Source: Periconia sp. R9002 (taxonomy: Eukaryota; Ascomycota; Dothideomycetes; Pleosporales; Periconiaceae). From it: a DNA stretch of 64,000 nt. Below, piece by piece: positions 1 through 11,011 of the stretch. The notes beneath the pieces are model-generated. The model worked only from the letters and a program-made list of their open reading frames with translations. It made no database searches and was not told the DNA's origin. A program made the translations under genes and the position numbers. Position 1 is the first letter of the stretch, and each line of letters opens with the position of its first letter. The stretch covers positions 58,639 through 122,638 of the forward strand of contig JAMAHW010000107.1 in NCBI GenBank assembly GCA_023627715.1, given 5' to 3'.

Positions 1-2888
1 GTTGGATGCATTTCGTTCTCTGCCTCGAAGATGGCCAGAGCTGACAGCCAATGTTTTTCTGCCTTGTCGTATTCTTCCTGCTCAAACCAGCAGTTGCCAA
101 TGTGGTAATCAGCACTATATAATTTCGTGTCAGCCTTCGTGGACGAGCTTAGAGGATGGCTTCCTAAATTGAGCTTACACTGCTTCAAAGTGACAGCCGG
201 TTCCCAGAAAGCCAACAGCCCACTTGCGGCATTCCTCTGCATGATGGATTGCCTTGTCGTATTGCTTGAGAACATAGTAAGACCCGGAAAGGTTAATATG
301 TGGTATGTGCAGAATCTTCTCGTACACCTCGGGTCTGTTCATCTCGAAGATCGTAATGGATTTGCGGTAATATTCGATGGCTTTCTCACAGCTCCCCGGT
401 TTCAACTCTTGGAGAATGATATTGGCGTAGTTGTTGTAACCATTGCCAACCTCTGGATGATTGTCTCCGTAGATACGCCTCATGATCTCAAGGCTTGGAG
501 TCATGTATTTGTAGGCCTCTTCGCAATGTCCTCGCTGACACTCCGTCTCTCCCCTCGAGTTGGCTAAGAGGGCGTAAATTTCCCCTTCTTTGTCTTCACA
601 AAGGCTCATTGCGACTTCCATTAGTTCAAGCTCTTCCTGCCAAGATCCACTTTCCATGAGGTACCTTGATGACTTGTAAGTGGGTCACTGCGATGTGGAA
701 CAACAAACTTACCATCCACAAGACGTGGAGAGTAGCAAAAAAGGTTGAAATTCCCCTGGATGGTTTGGTTTAAATTTGTATTCCTGCCAGCGAGAACAAA
801 GCATGAGAACATGTTGAATGTACATTTTGCACTGTGTCCATCGCAGACGCATGGATTGGCCTAGGACAAGTTTGGGAAAGGCTTCCAGTAGCAAAATTGC
901 GCATGCAACAAAAGATTCATGTCGTCCTTTTTCATCCAGTACCCTCCTAAATTCCTCTTGAATCAACCTATGTGTAAACAGTAAATCTTGACCTGGATTC
1001 TTGCGAACCAGGGAGGTGACAAGGAGCTCATTGAGTGTCTCGGAGAAACTGTCAAATCTATTAGCACTTGCGTTGGGTGTGCGAGTATTTTTCATACTCC
1101 CAGCCGTCCGCGCAGAATTCCAACCCTTCAGGGAGCTTGCAAACGTCCGATGGATGAAACAAATCTTCTGGTAAAGCATCAGGACCAAGATGAGCGATAA
1201 CTCCAAGTAGCCGCCTTGCACCTGGGCTAAGAAAGTCGAATGCGGTTTTCCAACAAGTCTCAAGTGACAGATTGTAATAGGACTCAATCCCGCGCTTCTC
1301 TTTGTTTAGTTTCGCAGCGTACTTTTCGTACAGTTGTACAAATGCAGAGATCGTCATTTTCCGCGTACGGATTTGTGATGCCATAATTACCAAGGCAAGT
1401 GCAAGCCCCCCAAGCCGTTTTGCAAGTTGATGTGCCGCGTGAATCTCTAAGTCGCTGTAACTGTTCCTGCCGACATGCTGCATAATTAAATCTGCGCTGT
1501 TACCCTCGTCAAAAACTTCGATTTCCATGCCTTTAGCGGAAGAATCCATGCCAACACTGTCGTTACGAGACGTCACAAGAACCTTCCCGGTGTCTGCCAC
1601 AGGGTAAGAGTTTCTGGCCAGTTCTACGTCCTCTACGTTGTCAAAAATACAGAGCCATGTTCTTTCTATGGATAACGTTAGCGCACCAGTAGTTTGATAT
1701 GAAAAGGGTCATATCCCACTCACTCGTTCTCCGGAGCCATTTCAAGACAAGGATTTTGTTCTGCTCACTTGCTTCATCGTCGCTGGCACCTTCCAGTTGC
1801 AGAAGTCCAGCAACGTCGCGAAAGCTACGAGATAAAGACAAACCTGTCTCACAGTTGAACCATAATACCGCATTTATTCCCATATCCTTTTGGCGGTATG
1901 CATACGCAAGAGCTGTCTGTGTCTTACCTATACCACCAGTTCCATAGAGAGCAAAACTCCGGAAACTGTCAGTGGTCGCGTCATGGCCTAGATTGTCTGC
2001 AATGGTCTTGAGCTCTTCTGACCGACCGAAGAAATTAGGATTCCGTGCGAAAGGAATATTGTCGCATGCAATGACGGTGTGATTCTCAGACGCCAACCAA
2101 TTCTGTGTGGCTGCAGAAGAAGTAATGCCAAGTTGGTCCAGCTCCCTGATCAAGTCGTCTCGAGTGAGTCCTTGCAGTTGTGCCACAGCATTTGCTTTCT
2201 CTTTCATGTTCGCTGAACGTTGTCGGATCCTCACCATTGTCTTTTCAAACTTCTCCTCAACGTGATGCCATTTCTGAGCCGTATGTGCTGCAGCCATTAG
2301 ACGTGCGTAGTCTTCAGACTATACTCGGATACATACCACGGCGATTGCGGTTGAGGAAGTGAATCGATGAGACCCAAAACATGATGATATCAACAAAGAT
2401 ATCCATTAGCTCATCTCCTACGCGAGGATTCTTCCTGAACACTTCACCATAGAGCTGGAATATCTCTAGATCATGCCCTAGCTGTTGCAACAAATCGATA
2501 GTCTTCGGTAGCAAGGTCTCAGTTCTGTGGGCAGCCTGTGACATGTTAACGCAGGGTTTGGCAGGATTTGACAGGAATCATGGTAACGAACACGAATCAG
2601 TAAGCTCATAACGCCCCAAACAACCGCAGTTGGAGCTAAAGTGGAAGAGAGTGAGGCTGTGAGAAGTGCGACAAAGTCATACAGAGGGTTCAGAAGCGGA
2701 CCGAGCTTCTGCAGCAATGTAGACTCATTGACAATTTCGAGGGAGCTTTCCAAAGTTGCAACTGTGTTCTTGAAATCTTCATATGTCTGGATTTTTTCCA
2801 AGTCTTTGCGCTCGTTCTCGTTGAGGTGCTGTTCACATAGAACCAGAGCCTCTTGCCACTTTGACGCACAATAGTCCAACCTATACAT
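1..2888 (-). CDS. NB-ARC/TPR NLR-type receptor, 3' end off the left edge
   Basis: This is a STAND-class signalling ATPase of the fungal NLR kind, probably a cytosolic sensor in non-self recognition. Reading frame joins seven exons with introns at 2536-2591, 2288-2336, 1666-1723, 1049-1097, 665-712 and 115-178, giving about 854 visible residues. The N-terminal ~165 residues are helical and resemble the DUF7708-type domain of such proteins. The P-loop GTGGIGKT lies near residues 281-288, followed by a kinase-2 motif LCIFDNVED, an LVTSRND segment and the GLALAL motif. The last ~250 residues are TPR-like helical pairs, such as the one around YDKAEKHWLSALAIFEAE, and continue past base 1. The start at 2888 is the first ATG of the open frame; an upstream exon cannot be excluded. 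The 2536-2591 intron has an unusual GTTCGT donor. Family assignment is secure; the ligand is unknown. Confidence 0.85.
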
Positions 2889-3583
2889 CTAATTCAACTA
2901 CACACAGAGCAGAAGGATCGCGAAGGTACTTACGTCGAAGGCCCATCTTCCGCGCTACTAGTGGGAGTCATTATTTTTGTCATCTTGATACGCTGTTTCG
3001 AGAAGATGGAGTAATTTGCACAGAGACAGACAATGAAATGTCAATGGAGCGTTTGAAAAACTTCCATGAAGCTGGACACGATAAAACGCAGGACCGCTCC
3101 ATTTCGGTAAAAGATGGTGATAAGGCCCCTCATGTGTCACGGTTAAATTGCCGTTGCAAAACCACCGTAACAAAAGATTAAGCTTACATGCGGCGTATCA
3201 TTGGCACGATTATCAGCTGACAAAAATGCGGACAGTTCTGCTAAGCCACCACCATTTTTGTTCCCAATTTTGTCGCTTGCATCTGAAATGAAATGATTAT
3301 CAAAAAGGCATTTCCTTATGCCAAGACAATTTCCTGGAATCGTTTCCGCACATGTTGCAGCGTTGCCTAGGTACCAACTCTACCTCGTATGAGCGCTCGG
3401 GCAGAAAATTGAAATGCGGGCGTCCCTGGTGGTGGTGAGCCCCTCAGGCCAATCCATCCACCTCCTCGTATCGAAAATTGCGATACGAGGGCGGTACAGA
3501 AGATCCGCATTAAAAGCCTACTTGCTTCCAGGCTTTCGTGATTTACACAACATGCTGACTGGTTCTTTCTGACTACTTGCAAG
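2889..3583. other. Intergenic region between divergent genes
   Basis: This 0.7-kb stretch separates the NLR start from the next gene on the plus strand. Short open frames on both strands (for example 2958-3173 minus) carry no recognisable domain. It contains the perfect hairpin at 3464-3490. It presumably carries both promoters. Confidence 0.5.
3464..3490. repeat. Perfect 10-bp inverted repeat (hairpin)
   Basis: CCTCGTATCG (3464-3473) and CGATACGAGG (3481-3490) are exact reverse complements separated by the 7-base loop AAAATTG. It lies about 95 bases upstream of the start codon at 3584. It could be a dimeric-protein operator or an mRNA leader hairpin; function is not shown. Confidence 0.7.
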
Positions 3584-5042
3584 ATGTCTAGCCAAGCATG
3601 GCCCCTCCCTAAGCGCAGGCCTAGATTCGGAGCTGCGGCAAAGTCTGATCTAGAACTAGGTATGTACTACAAAGTTCCATGGGAACACATATACTTCCGC
3701 TAACGATGTCATTTCTTTTCACCAGCACTAAAAACAAACTCTGGCACTCGCCTCGCGCCTGAGGAAGTAGCTTTTCTCGAGACTGTAACAGGACATCTTG
3801 TCAACGCCAATCAACCCACGCCAATGCAGCTCTCATGGCTCAATTACGTTCGAAGGCAGCTTCACTCTTACTCCAAGGCAGATCTCTGCGACCTGTTTGT
3901 TCAAGAGCAAGGACCAGGTGACAGTGGGTCGTCTACTGACAGACTTGTCACAAAAGGTTTCTTGTTGCTCACCCAACTAGCCAAAAGCTCAGCTGTGGAG
4001 CCTCACTTGAGTATAGACAATGCCATACAGCGACTGAGAGACCTAAACACTCAGCACTTGAACATTAATACAAACAGTGACCCTCTAAGAAACAAAGCGC
4101 GACGTCTCATCTTCTTTTGTTTCTCTTGGATCACAATGCTCTATTCGGCGAGTTCTGGATCGGATTATGCGCATCTATATTTGGATCAGACACAGTGCTA
4201 CTCTGTAGTGCATACTCAACCTTCAAATAACGCCGAGAACACTCTTTGTGAGTTTTTGCAAGAGTTTGGCCCACTTCTACCCGTAAATGATGATCAGCAC
4301 ACCGGTTACCATGCGGACCCCAACTTCTCTCCCAATTCAATCTATGTCTCGTCACTCAACTCAGCCACACTCGCACATTTGGGTGGTATCCAGATAGTGT
4401 GGATTGATAACATCAGCTCCCATCTACAATTTGATCCCGAAGCAAGGAAACTTCTACTTTTTCGACTTCCTTCCTTTTGTGATGTCCACCGACACAAATC
4501 AACTGTCCTATCAAAGTGCGCTCCACGGTCTTTCTCCCGTCTACAAGAAGTTTTCTGACAATTCTAGGGTATTGAACGAGTACTATGATGAGTTCACCCG
4601 ACCTAGAGGCTTTAGCGCGAGTGCATATTTGAAGGAAATCCGTCAGTCATACCAGCTCATATTCGCGGACTCGTACTCAGGGCGTCGTCATTTCACTAAC
4701 AAAGAGATGCATCGTCTCCGACAGTTCGGCCACATTGATCCCTATTTGCTTGAGCTATGTGGTGCTTCTCATACAGCTCGCACCAGGAGCCAGCGCAACT
4801 CATACAGCAAGACTATCGATTTTCCGATCCTGGCACCGCGCCTTTCTGTATTGCAAGACTATATCCTGCGGCAGGATCCGAATTCTTTGCGCATGATTTG
4901 GAGAGATAAACGCAACTCATATCAATGGTGGACATTTTGGGCTGTCGTCATAATCGGAGGCTTTGGCATACTGTTGGCGCTGATACAGCTACTGCTCTCG
5001 GCTGCGCAAGTTTACTATGCGGCACATCCAGTTAAATCATAG
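3584..5042 (+). CDS. Uncharacterised fungal protein with C-terminal membrane anchor
   Basis: The product is 446 residues from three exons, with introns at 3660-3725 (GTATGT..CACCAG) and 4516-4567 (GTGCGC..TTCTAG with a CTGAC branch). The first joins LELALKTNSG and the second HKSTVLSKVLNEYYDEF in frame. The body is soluble and mixed helical. A motif of the type WIDNISSHLQFD..LLLFRLPSFC followed by SYQLIFADSYSGRRHF matches, from memory, a widespread uncharacterised fungal family, sometimes called CorA-like because of its C-terminal helix. One strong hydrophobic segment lies near residues 408-437, preceded by WWTFW, predicting a tail-anchored membrane protein with the bulk in the cytosol. A 4479-4567 intron would also keep frame but removes conserved residues, so I prefer the 52-nt intron. 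Function is unknown. Confidence 0.75.
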
Positions 5043-5307
5043 AGAAGACTACTTGGAACGTTAGACCACTAAGTTTCCCTGTGTGCCCGTCCTGGCCAAG
5101 GACGTTACCCAGTGTACCCCCCCTCCACCTGTGTCGATACCCAAGGTAGCGATACTCTGTGAGGATCAAGTTCAATTTCATACCACTAAGTTTCTGTGTT
5201 TCTTGTTACTACTATTGTAGTTAAAAGTTAATTAAATGTCTTAAAACTTTAACGGTACGGACACAGTAAATGTTCACTTTTTTTCGCTTTCTTGCAAGAC
5301 ACCGCCC
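5043..5307 (+). other. Region where the first exon of the regulator should be
   Basis: No Cys-rich zinc-cluster coding segment is visible here. A pyrimidine tract ending in TTGCAAG (to 5298) just before the first ATG of the regulator looks like an orphan 3' splice site. The repeated phrase ACCACTAAGTTTC occurs near 5068 and 5202. Confidence 0.4.
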
Positions 5308-7446
5308 ATGGCCAAGGTCATGGCTATGGCGCAACGTTTGAAAGAAGCCGAAGACACAATTGCTCATCTTCGAGCACAAGCTGGTGCCTCCTCTTCTGGA
5401 GATGAGGCACCTAGTACGCCCACTGCAACTACCTCACCTCACACTGCTTCTATATCAACAACAACAACAAACCTCTCAAGCATGGCCTCCACCCATCAAG
5501 CAGATCCTAGCGCATCTTCTCCTAGTATTACATCAACCAATGAACCCCCCGCCTTCTCCTTGAGAAATCAACCCACCGAGACTCCATCGACATACCTGAA
5601 CCGTCCGGAAGCCCTGCCACCAAATCTGAGCGTTGGTGAGAATGGTGAGGTGCAGTACTGTGGACCTACATCAGCCGTACACGACCCTACCCAACTCCCA
5701 CTGCCATCCTATAACAACCATGACTCGCCAGCGCTGCATTCAGATTCTTCTAAAATAGAAATAGTGTCCCACGCCCAAGAGTCCAAGATCTGGGAAGAAT
5801 TTGCATTAGGGAATGCATCGCTGCAGACGGGAATACCACGTCCGATTCTCGCCAAGGTTCTGCATATGCACTGGACTTGGGTGTCGCCCATGTTCATGTA
5901 TGTTTACCGTCCCGCCTTCATACGTGACATGGCAACGGAAGGCCGGTATTATTCCGAGTTTCTTCTCACCTTCATATGCGCCCACGCCGCCAAATACCAG
6001 GACGGCAATTCTTCAGATTTCTTATTGTCCCGTGTACGCCAACTTCTTGGCACCGCCATACAACAGCCGAGTTCGATACCAACAGTGCAGGCGCTTCTCC
6101 AACTCAGAGCTCGAGAACTCTCCAACGGTTCAATGTCACAGGCTTGGGTGTACAGTGGTATAGCCTTCCGTATGGCCAGTGACCTCGGTCTTCAGCACAG
6201 CGGTCCTAGCATTGAAGGCCACGGGGCTGTAGATTTAGAGATTCGAATAAGACTGTCGTGGAGCTGTTATTTTTGGGATAAGTAGGTACTTTGTAGAGGT
6301 TTGGTTTGATCAAAATATGACTAACGGGCTTTGAAGGGCAACAAGTCTGTATGCCGGACGGCTACCCGCCATCACCGAATCACTGCCCCATAATACATTG
6401 GACCAGCGTAAGTGCAGTTTGTCTATTAATCCTACATCAACATATGCCTAACATCTTTCCTTTCCTTATTCGATGACTCCATGGACACGGAGCCCTGATC
6501 TCCTTATCATGGCGATTCGCTCAATTTGACCAAAATGACGCAAAACTGGTATCCAATATGTTCCAGCTACGTAGTGTCTTGTTTTGCGAACTCTTGCAAA
6601 CTGTCGATCATTATCAACGATATCATCCTCAATCTGTACTCCAGAAAAGCGCGAACGGTTAACGAGGAAGCATTACATGATATTGAAAAACGATTAGATG
6701 TATGGAGAGCTAAATCTCCAGCTCATCTGCGGTACGACCCAGGACCTCTACCAACTGTCTCTCCTCCGCCTCATACAATATCACAGAAGTAAGCAAATAA
6801 GTTCCTAGATATGATTCGGTAACTTGTTGCGATAGGATATGGACTAACACTCTTAAGCCTTCTGTACTATGCATCAATCATATTAGCAAACCGCCCTTTT
6901 TGGTCAGTCCCGAAACACTACGAGGCTTGCATTACCGCCGCGAAAGGCATAGAGAAATTGGTACTCCTACTCGAGTCAACCTCTGGCCTAGAAAACATCA
7001 CATACTTGATTGGCTATTGCATCTACACCGGGGCTTCGGCAGTGCTAGAAGATGCCAAAAGCAGCAACCAAGGTACCGACCACCCCATACTTGGAACCTT
7101 TCTGCGAGCTTTAAACTCAGGCATGCGGCGGTGCCCCTTACTCGAGAAAAGTCTCAAAATTATCATTAAGAGCCTCAGTCGCGTATCACGTGAGCAGCCA
7201 GATACGCCATTGAGCGGCATGCAGGATAGCAGCCATGGCCAAACTGGGTCGCATGTACTATCCCACACCGATGGATGGGCTGCAAACTCTTATATCCCTG
7301 CCTTCCCTTATTTGGATCTGCCGGTACCGTATGATTTTGACAGAAATTCGTATTTCAATGACAGCAGTATAACCTCCATGGTAGTGCTAGATTGCTTCCC
7401 TGAAATGCGTTTGGACACGAGAGAATCCTTCGGCGACATGGGATAA
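5308..7446 (+). pseudogene. Degenerate Zn-cluster-family transcription factor (nit-4-like fungal_trans domain)
   Basis: The protein matches fungal regulators of the nit-4 type. A short coiled coil (AKVMAMAQRLKEAEDTIAHL) is followed by a Ser/Thr-rich linker, the motif GENGEVQYCGPTS, and a fungal_trans domain (MASDLGLQHS, RLSWSCYFWDK). Homologous segments run 5308-6281, 6337-6407, about 6469-6788 and 6858-7446. Introns at 6282-6336 and 6789-6857 are intact and join WDKATSLYAGR and SQNLLYYASI. Three defects are seen. The DNA-binding zinc cluster is missing upstream. The intron starting at 6408 (GTAAGT) has no AG between its CTAAC (6448-6452) and the resumption of homology at about 6469. An in-frame TGA at 6496-6498 falls where the family has Trp (DDSMDTEP-stop-SPYH). 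A spliceosome could use the AG at 6491-6492, but that enters a frame that ends within about 60 codons. It is most likely a pseudogene, possibly expressed as fragments. Confidence 0.75.
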
Positions 7447-7535
7447 CAAAATGTATAGTACATCGAAGGTATAAAAATTTCATCATGTAGCAATCGGGAA
7501 AAAACAACTCCTTTGCTGCGAAACGAATGAATGGC

Positions 7536-8700
7536 TCAGTTTTTCACGTCCGTTATCGCCTCGGCTAATGTGTCTGCTTTCAAGGCCGGCCTATCTGCCT
7601 TCCCAGCGGTTGTCTGTAGCATATGTCAGATCCAAATCTTTGAAAACTTAGGAGCAATCTGGATATGGCACTTACACCACCATCGACTGGCATAATTAGA
7701 CCAGTAATCCAGCCTGCATCTTTGCTTGAGAGAAACAGGATGGCTAACCACAGTAACGATTAGTCACGTTTGAACCCTAAAACGAGGTCTAATGATGTGA
7801 AACTTACCATTCCCGACATCCCAACCAGTACCCTCTTTCTTCATCAGATTTTGATTGATACGACCTTGCCTCATCTCGTCCGTCATGCCCCGTCCGCGGG
7901 TCATCGGCGTGTACACCATACCGGGGCAAACGCAATTGACACGAATGTTTTCTTGGCTATGTTGCGCGGCCATCGCTCGTGTCATCTGGATGATGGCGCC
8001 TTTGGTGGGATAGAGGATGCTGGGGTTACCGCCCAACACTGTGTTCATCCTTGATCAGCAACTGCACACGTGAACATGCTCCAAAGATCAAAGTTGTAGA
8101 CTTACAGCCGCTAACGGAGGACATGTTCACTATCGAACCGCGTCCTTGCTTGCGCATCTCGGGGATTGCATAGCGGCTCATGAGAACCATACTCGTGACG
8201 TTGATGCGGAAGTCTCTTTCCCAGGCCTCTAGGTTCACCACCGTAGCGTCGCCCATCGCACCGCCCACACCGACTACAACACAAAATCAGCTTTGCAATA
8301 ACTAAACAGCATAAATCATCCACTAAACATACCAATATTAACCAAAACATGAACCGCCCCAAAAAGCTCCACGGTTTTCTCCAGCGCCGCCCTGCACGAG
8401 TCCTCCTTCGTCACATCTACCTGAACGACCTCGGAGATCCCGCCTTCCTCGTCGATCATGCGTTTTATTTCTTTGGCCCAGTCGACTTTGGCTCCGTGGC
8501 GCGCGAGGAGAATCGCTGTGGCGCGTCCGTTTCCGATTTCTCCTGTACGTGACCAAAAGAAAGTCGGGAGTTAGTAGATTGATTGATATAGAGGTGAGTC
8601 GCGTGCGCGGAGAGAGGAACGTACCATCCATCCGCGATCCAGCGCCGGTCACGATGGCGACATCGCCGGTGAAATCTAATGCTCGGGGCGGCGGTGCCAT
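7536..8700 (-). CDS. Short-chain dehydrogenase/reductase with a shortened catalytic motif
   Basis: This is a NAD(P)-dependent oxidoreductase of the classical SDR fold, 276 residues in six exons. Introns lie at 8543-8624, 8274-8332, 8039-8105, 7744-7807 and 7614-7675; all keep frame. The Rossmann motif TGxxxGxG is seen in VTGAGSRMDGEIGNG near residues 17-31. The N-A-G/N region is VLVNIVGVGGA and the catalytic Ser lies in SIVNMSSVSG. The active-site segment reads LYPTKGAI. Relatives have YPTSK (YxxxK), so one residue, apparently Ser, is missing between Tyr and Lys. The C terminus WITGLIMPVDGG is typical. The start at 8700 gives MAPPPRALDFTG directly before the first beta strand. It lies tail-to-tail with the broken regulator and in the same block as the dienelactone hydrolase. 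Substrate is unknown; activity is doubtful given the motif change. Confidence 0.85.
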
Positions 8701-9446
8701 TGTGTGTGCTGGAAAGGTATGTAGCGGGCAGGGTCTATAATTCTGCAATTGATGTACAGAAGCGAAAAGTAACGTCGATCGAAATAAACACAAAATCGAT
8801 GTCCTTAACTGAATTCGCGAAGTTACAACCAAAGTTGCGTTGAGATTCATCAAGTAGAAAAATAGCAATCCATTCCCACACGTAAGTTATTATATCCTCA
8901 ACTCTAGATACTCCACTGCGACGACCGGGACATGGCTTTCCCAATCTTGCGTCGGACACGTCGCGAGGAGTCACGAGCCCCGGCTGGATGCCGCGGAATT
9001 TGCCCGGCAGTGTAGTGAAGTCTAAGCCATCGGCCCTACATTTAATCGAGCTAGCCAAACCCCTCGCCTGACCCCATATTTGCCTGTCAGATCGATTTCC
9101 GCTACGTTATGGCATACTTTCCGGGGAAGTTCACGGACTGTTATCGGGTCAATGGCTTTTGTATCTGTGATGTGCGGTTTTGGGGATGATTGTTGCGGGC
9201 GCGATTAAATGTATGTGCTTGTCCTTTTAAGATACGAAGGTAGTGAAGCATGATTGATTGATTGTGGGTTTTAAAGATTGCGGCTGCTTGTAATAATCTT
9301 TTCAGTTTGTCAAATGCGTTGTTTCCGCTTCTAATCATTCAACTATTCATTCAGAACTAACTCTAACTTTAAACTCTATTGTGTAAGAATATTGGTATTT
9401 TACCAAAAACGTCCTACGCCCGTGATTTTCGCTCTTTCGTAGCCCT
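8701..9446. other. Intergenic region upstream of the SDR
   Basis: This stretch lies between the SDR start and the dienelactone hydrolase stop, both on the minus strand. I see no gene, RNA or clear repeat in it; the open frame at 8735-9058 (-) has no recognisable features. Confidence 0.5.
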
Positions 9447-10490
9447 TCACGATTGCGATAGCCAATAATCAAACCAACCCACAATTCCCTTGAGAGTCTC
9501 CTCTTTCATCCAGCCTAGATAAGACGGACGTTGTTAGCTAAAATGTACAACAGTTGTGGGTGAAAAGGGTACACATACGTTGGTAGGGGTCTTTTGGATC
9601 ACCCCGTAGAGCGAATCCATGCTCAGCATTGGAGAATAATTGATGATGGAACATCTTGTTTTCCTCACGGAGGATATCTATTGCCCGCCGTCTAGACGGA
9701 ACGTCGAATGTGTGGTCGGTATCGGAGCAAGAGAGGAATAAAGGTTCTGAGAGCAGTGTTGTCAGTAACCTGTCACAGCTGAAACGTATTTGTTTGGGTA
9801 GGGTAACTCATACTTAGAATATTGCGGAAGTGATGTTCTTTTAAGAAAGCAGGGTGCGCAAATGCTCCAGCAACCACAGTATCTTTAGCCAACTCATTGC
9901 ACACATATGGCGCACCAAAACAGTACCCAACGCATACGAATCTCGTTTTTCGGTCGATGTTTTTGTATCGGCTGGAGACAGCAGAGACCCACTTGGGTAC
10001 GTATTCGTCGGCAAACTTGGTGTGTTTTCGCTTCCATGCCTCATAGTCGAAAGTTGGGTCGCTGTTGTCATGTCGGTTCTTGCGATGTTTCCAGACGGGA
10101 TCCTGACAGACTATTTCAACATTACAATAGAAACCATAATAGTGAAGAAAGATGGGCGTATACCCCACGGAAATAATCCAAGCCAAGAACCGTGTAGCCA
10201 GCATCCGCGAAAGCATCCATGACCAACAGTCCGTTCGGGAACAACCCCCACACATCTGGGAAATAGAAAAGTACATTGCCGTTAGACTTGACGCCTGGAG
10301 GAGGTACTGATATGTACGTGTTGACTTCTGAAATTGTCTCCCACGTGCCTCGCGACTCACCCTCTTGGATCGTGCCCTTAAGACAGCACGCTCCACTAGG
10401 CTTCGCCACGTAAGTTTCCTTCGTTTCCCCAACCGCTTTCGAGGATGTAGGCTCTGAAGCAGATGACGGCGTAGAATTCCACTAACCCAT
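9447..10490 (-). CDS. Dienelactone hydrolase family protein
   Basis: This is an alpha/beta hydrolase of the dienelactone hydrolase type, which opens lactone rings in aromatic-compound breakdown. Clear introns lie at 10103-10163, 9747-9813 and 9515-9578. The nucleophile elbow is GYCFGAP (Cys), the acid lies in SCSDTDHTFD and the His in NAEHGFALRG, so the Cys-Asp-His triad is complete. The N-terminal PSGACCLKG and the segment FYFPDVWGLFPN are typical of fungal members. The end at WFDYWLSQS is normal. The frame has no ATG between the N-terminal domain and an upstream stop. The only fitting start is ATG at 10490 joined by a 33-nt GTTAGT..TTCAG intron (10454-10486), giving MEPTSSKAV and 272 residues. 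That intron is shorter than any other here, so the 5' end is uncertain. It is probably part of a catabolic block with the SDR and the flanking transporters. Confidence 0.82.
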
Positions 10491-11011
10491 GGTCACCTCA
10501 GCTAGTAGATATGGTAGATATAATGCAGTAGAAGAATCAGTATGGTGGTGAGTAGAAAGTGTAAAGTAGATGCAATGGGACCTGGAAACACCACCTGAAT
10601 TGAATAGCAGAAAACGTGCGATATCTGTGATTTTTGCGCTATTCCGCCATATCAAAGTGGGTTTATGCGGTGTTATGTGTGTTCACCATGCGGTTCGGAA
10701 TTTGAGCGATTAGTGCGTTGGGGAGTTGGTCGTGGTGGGCGAATTCCCGCGGGATTCTGCCGTGGAGGAAGGTGAGGGGCTCTAGGGTGACGCTAACGTT
10801 AACCCCAGATTTGATCTTCAAATGGGGCCCCGGATTCATTCTTAAGATGAAAACGTGGGCGGTGGTTTTCGTCCTTGACACCTTTCCTTCCAATCAAGGC
10901 GCCCCTCAATCATTATTTGAGAGTCAGGAGGTTCGAGATTCCCTGTTGCTGCCATCAGAACGCAACAGTTCATCGAATTTATACGCTTCATTACCCTCAC
11001 AAACCTACATT
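10491..11011. promoter_or_regulatory. Divergent promoter region of the hydrolase and the transporter
   Basis: About 0.5 kb separates the two divergent starts. It includes a palindromic GCTAACGTTAACCCC-like stretch near 10792-10805 (AACGTTAA core). No coding sequence is apparent. A shared regulator for the two genes is possible but only inferred from orientation. Confidence 0.4.

Noticed and set aside
10930..10955. tRNA T-loop-like GGTTCGAGATTCC
   Set aside because: The flanking bases do not form a proper T stem and no cloverleaf can be drawn around it.
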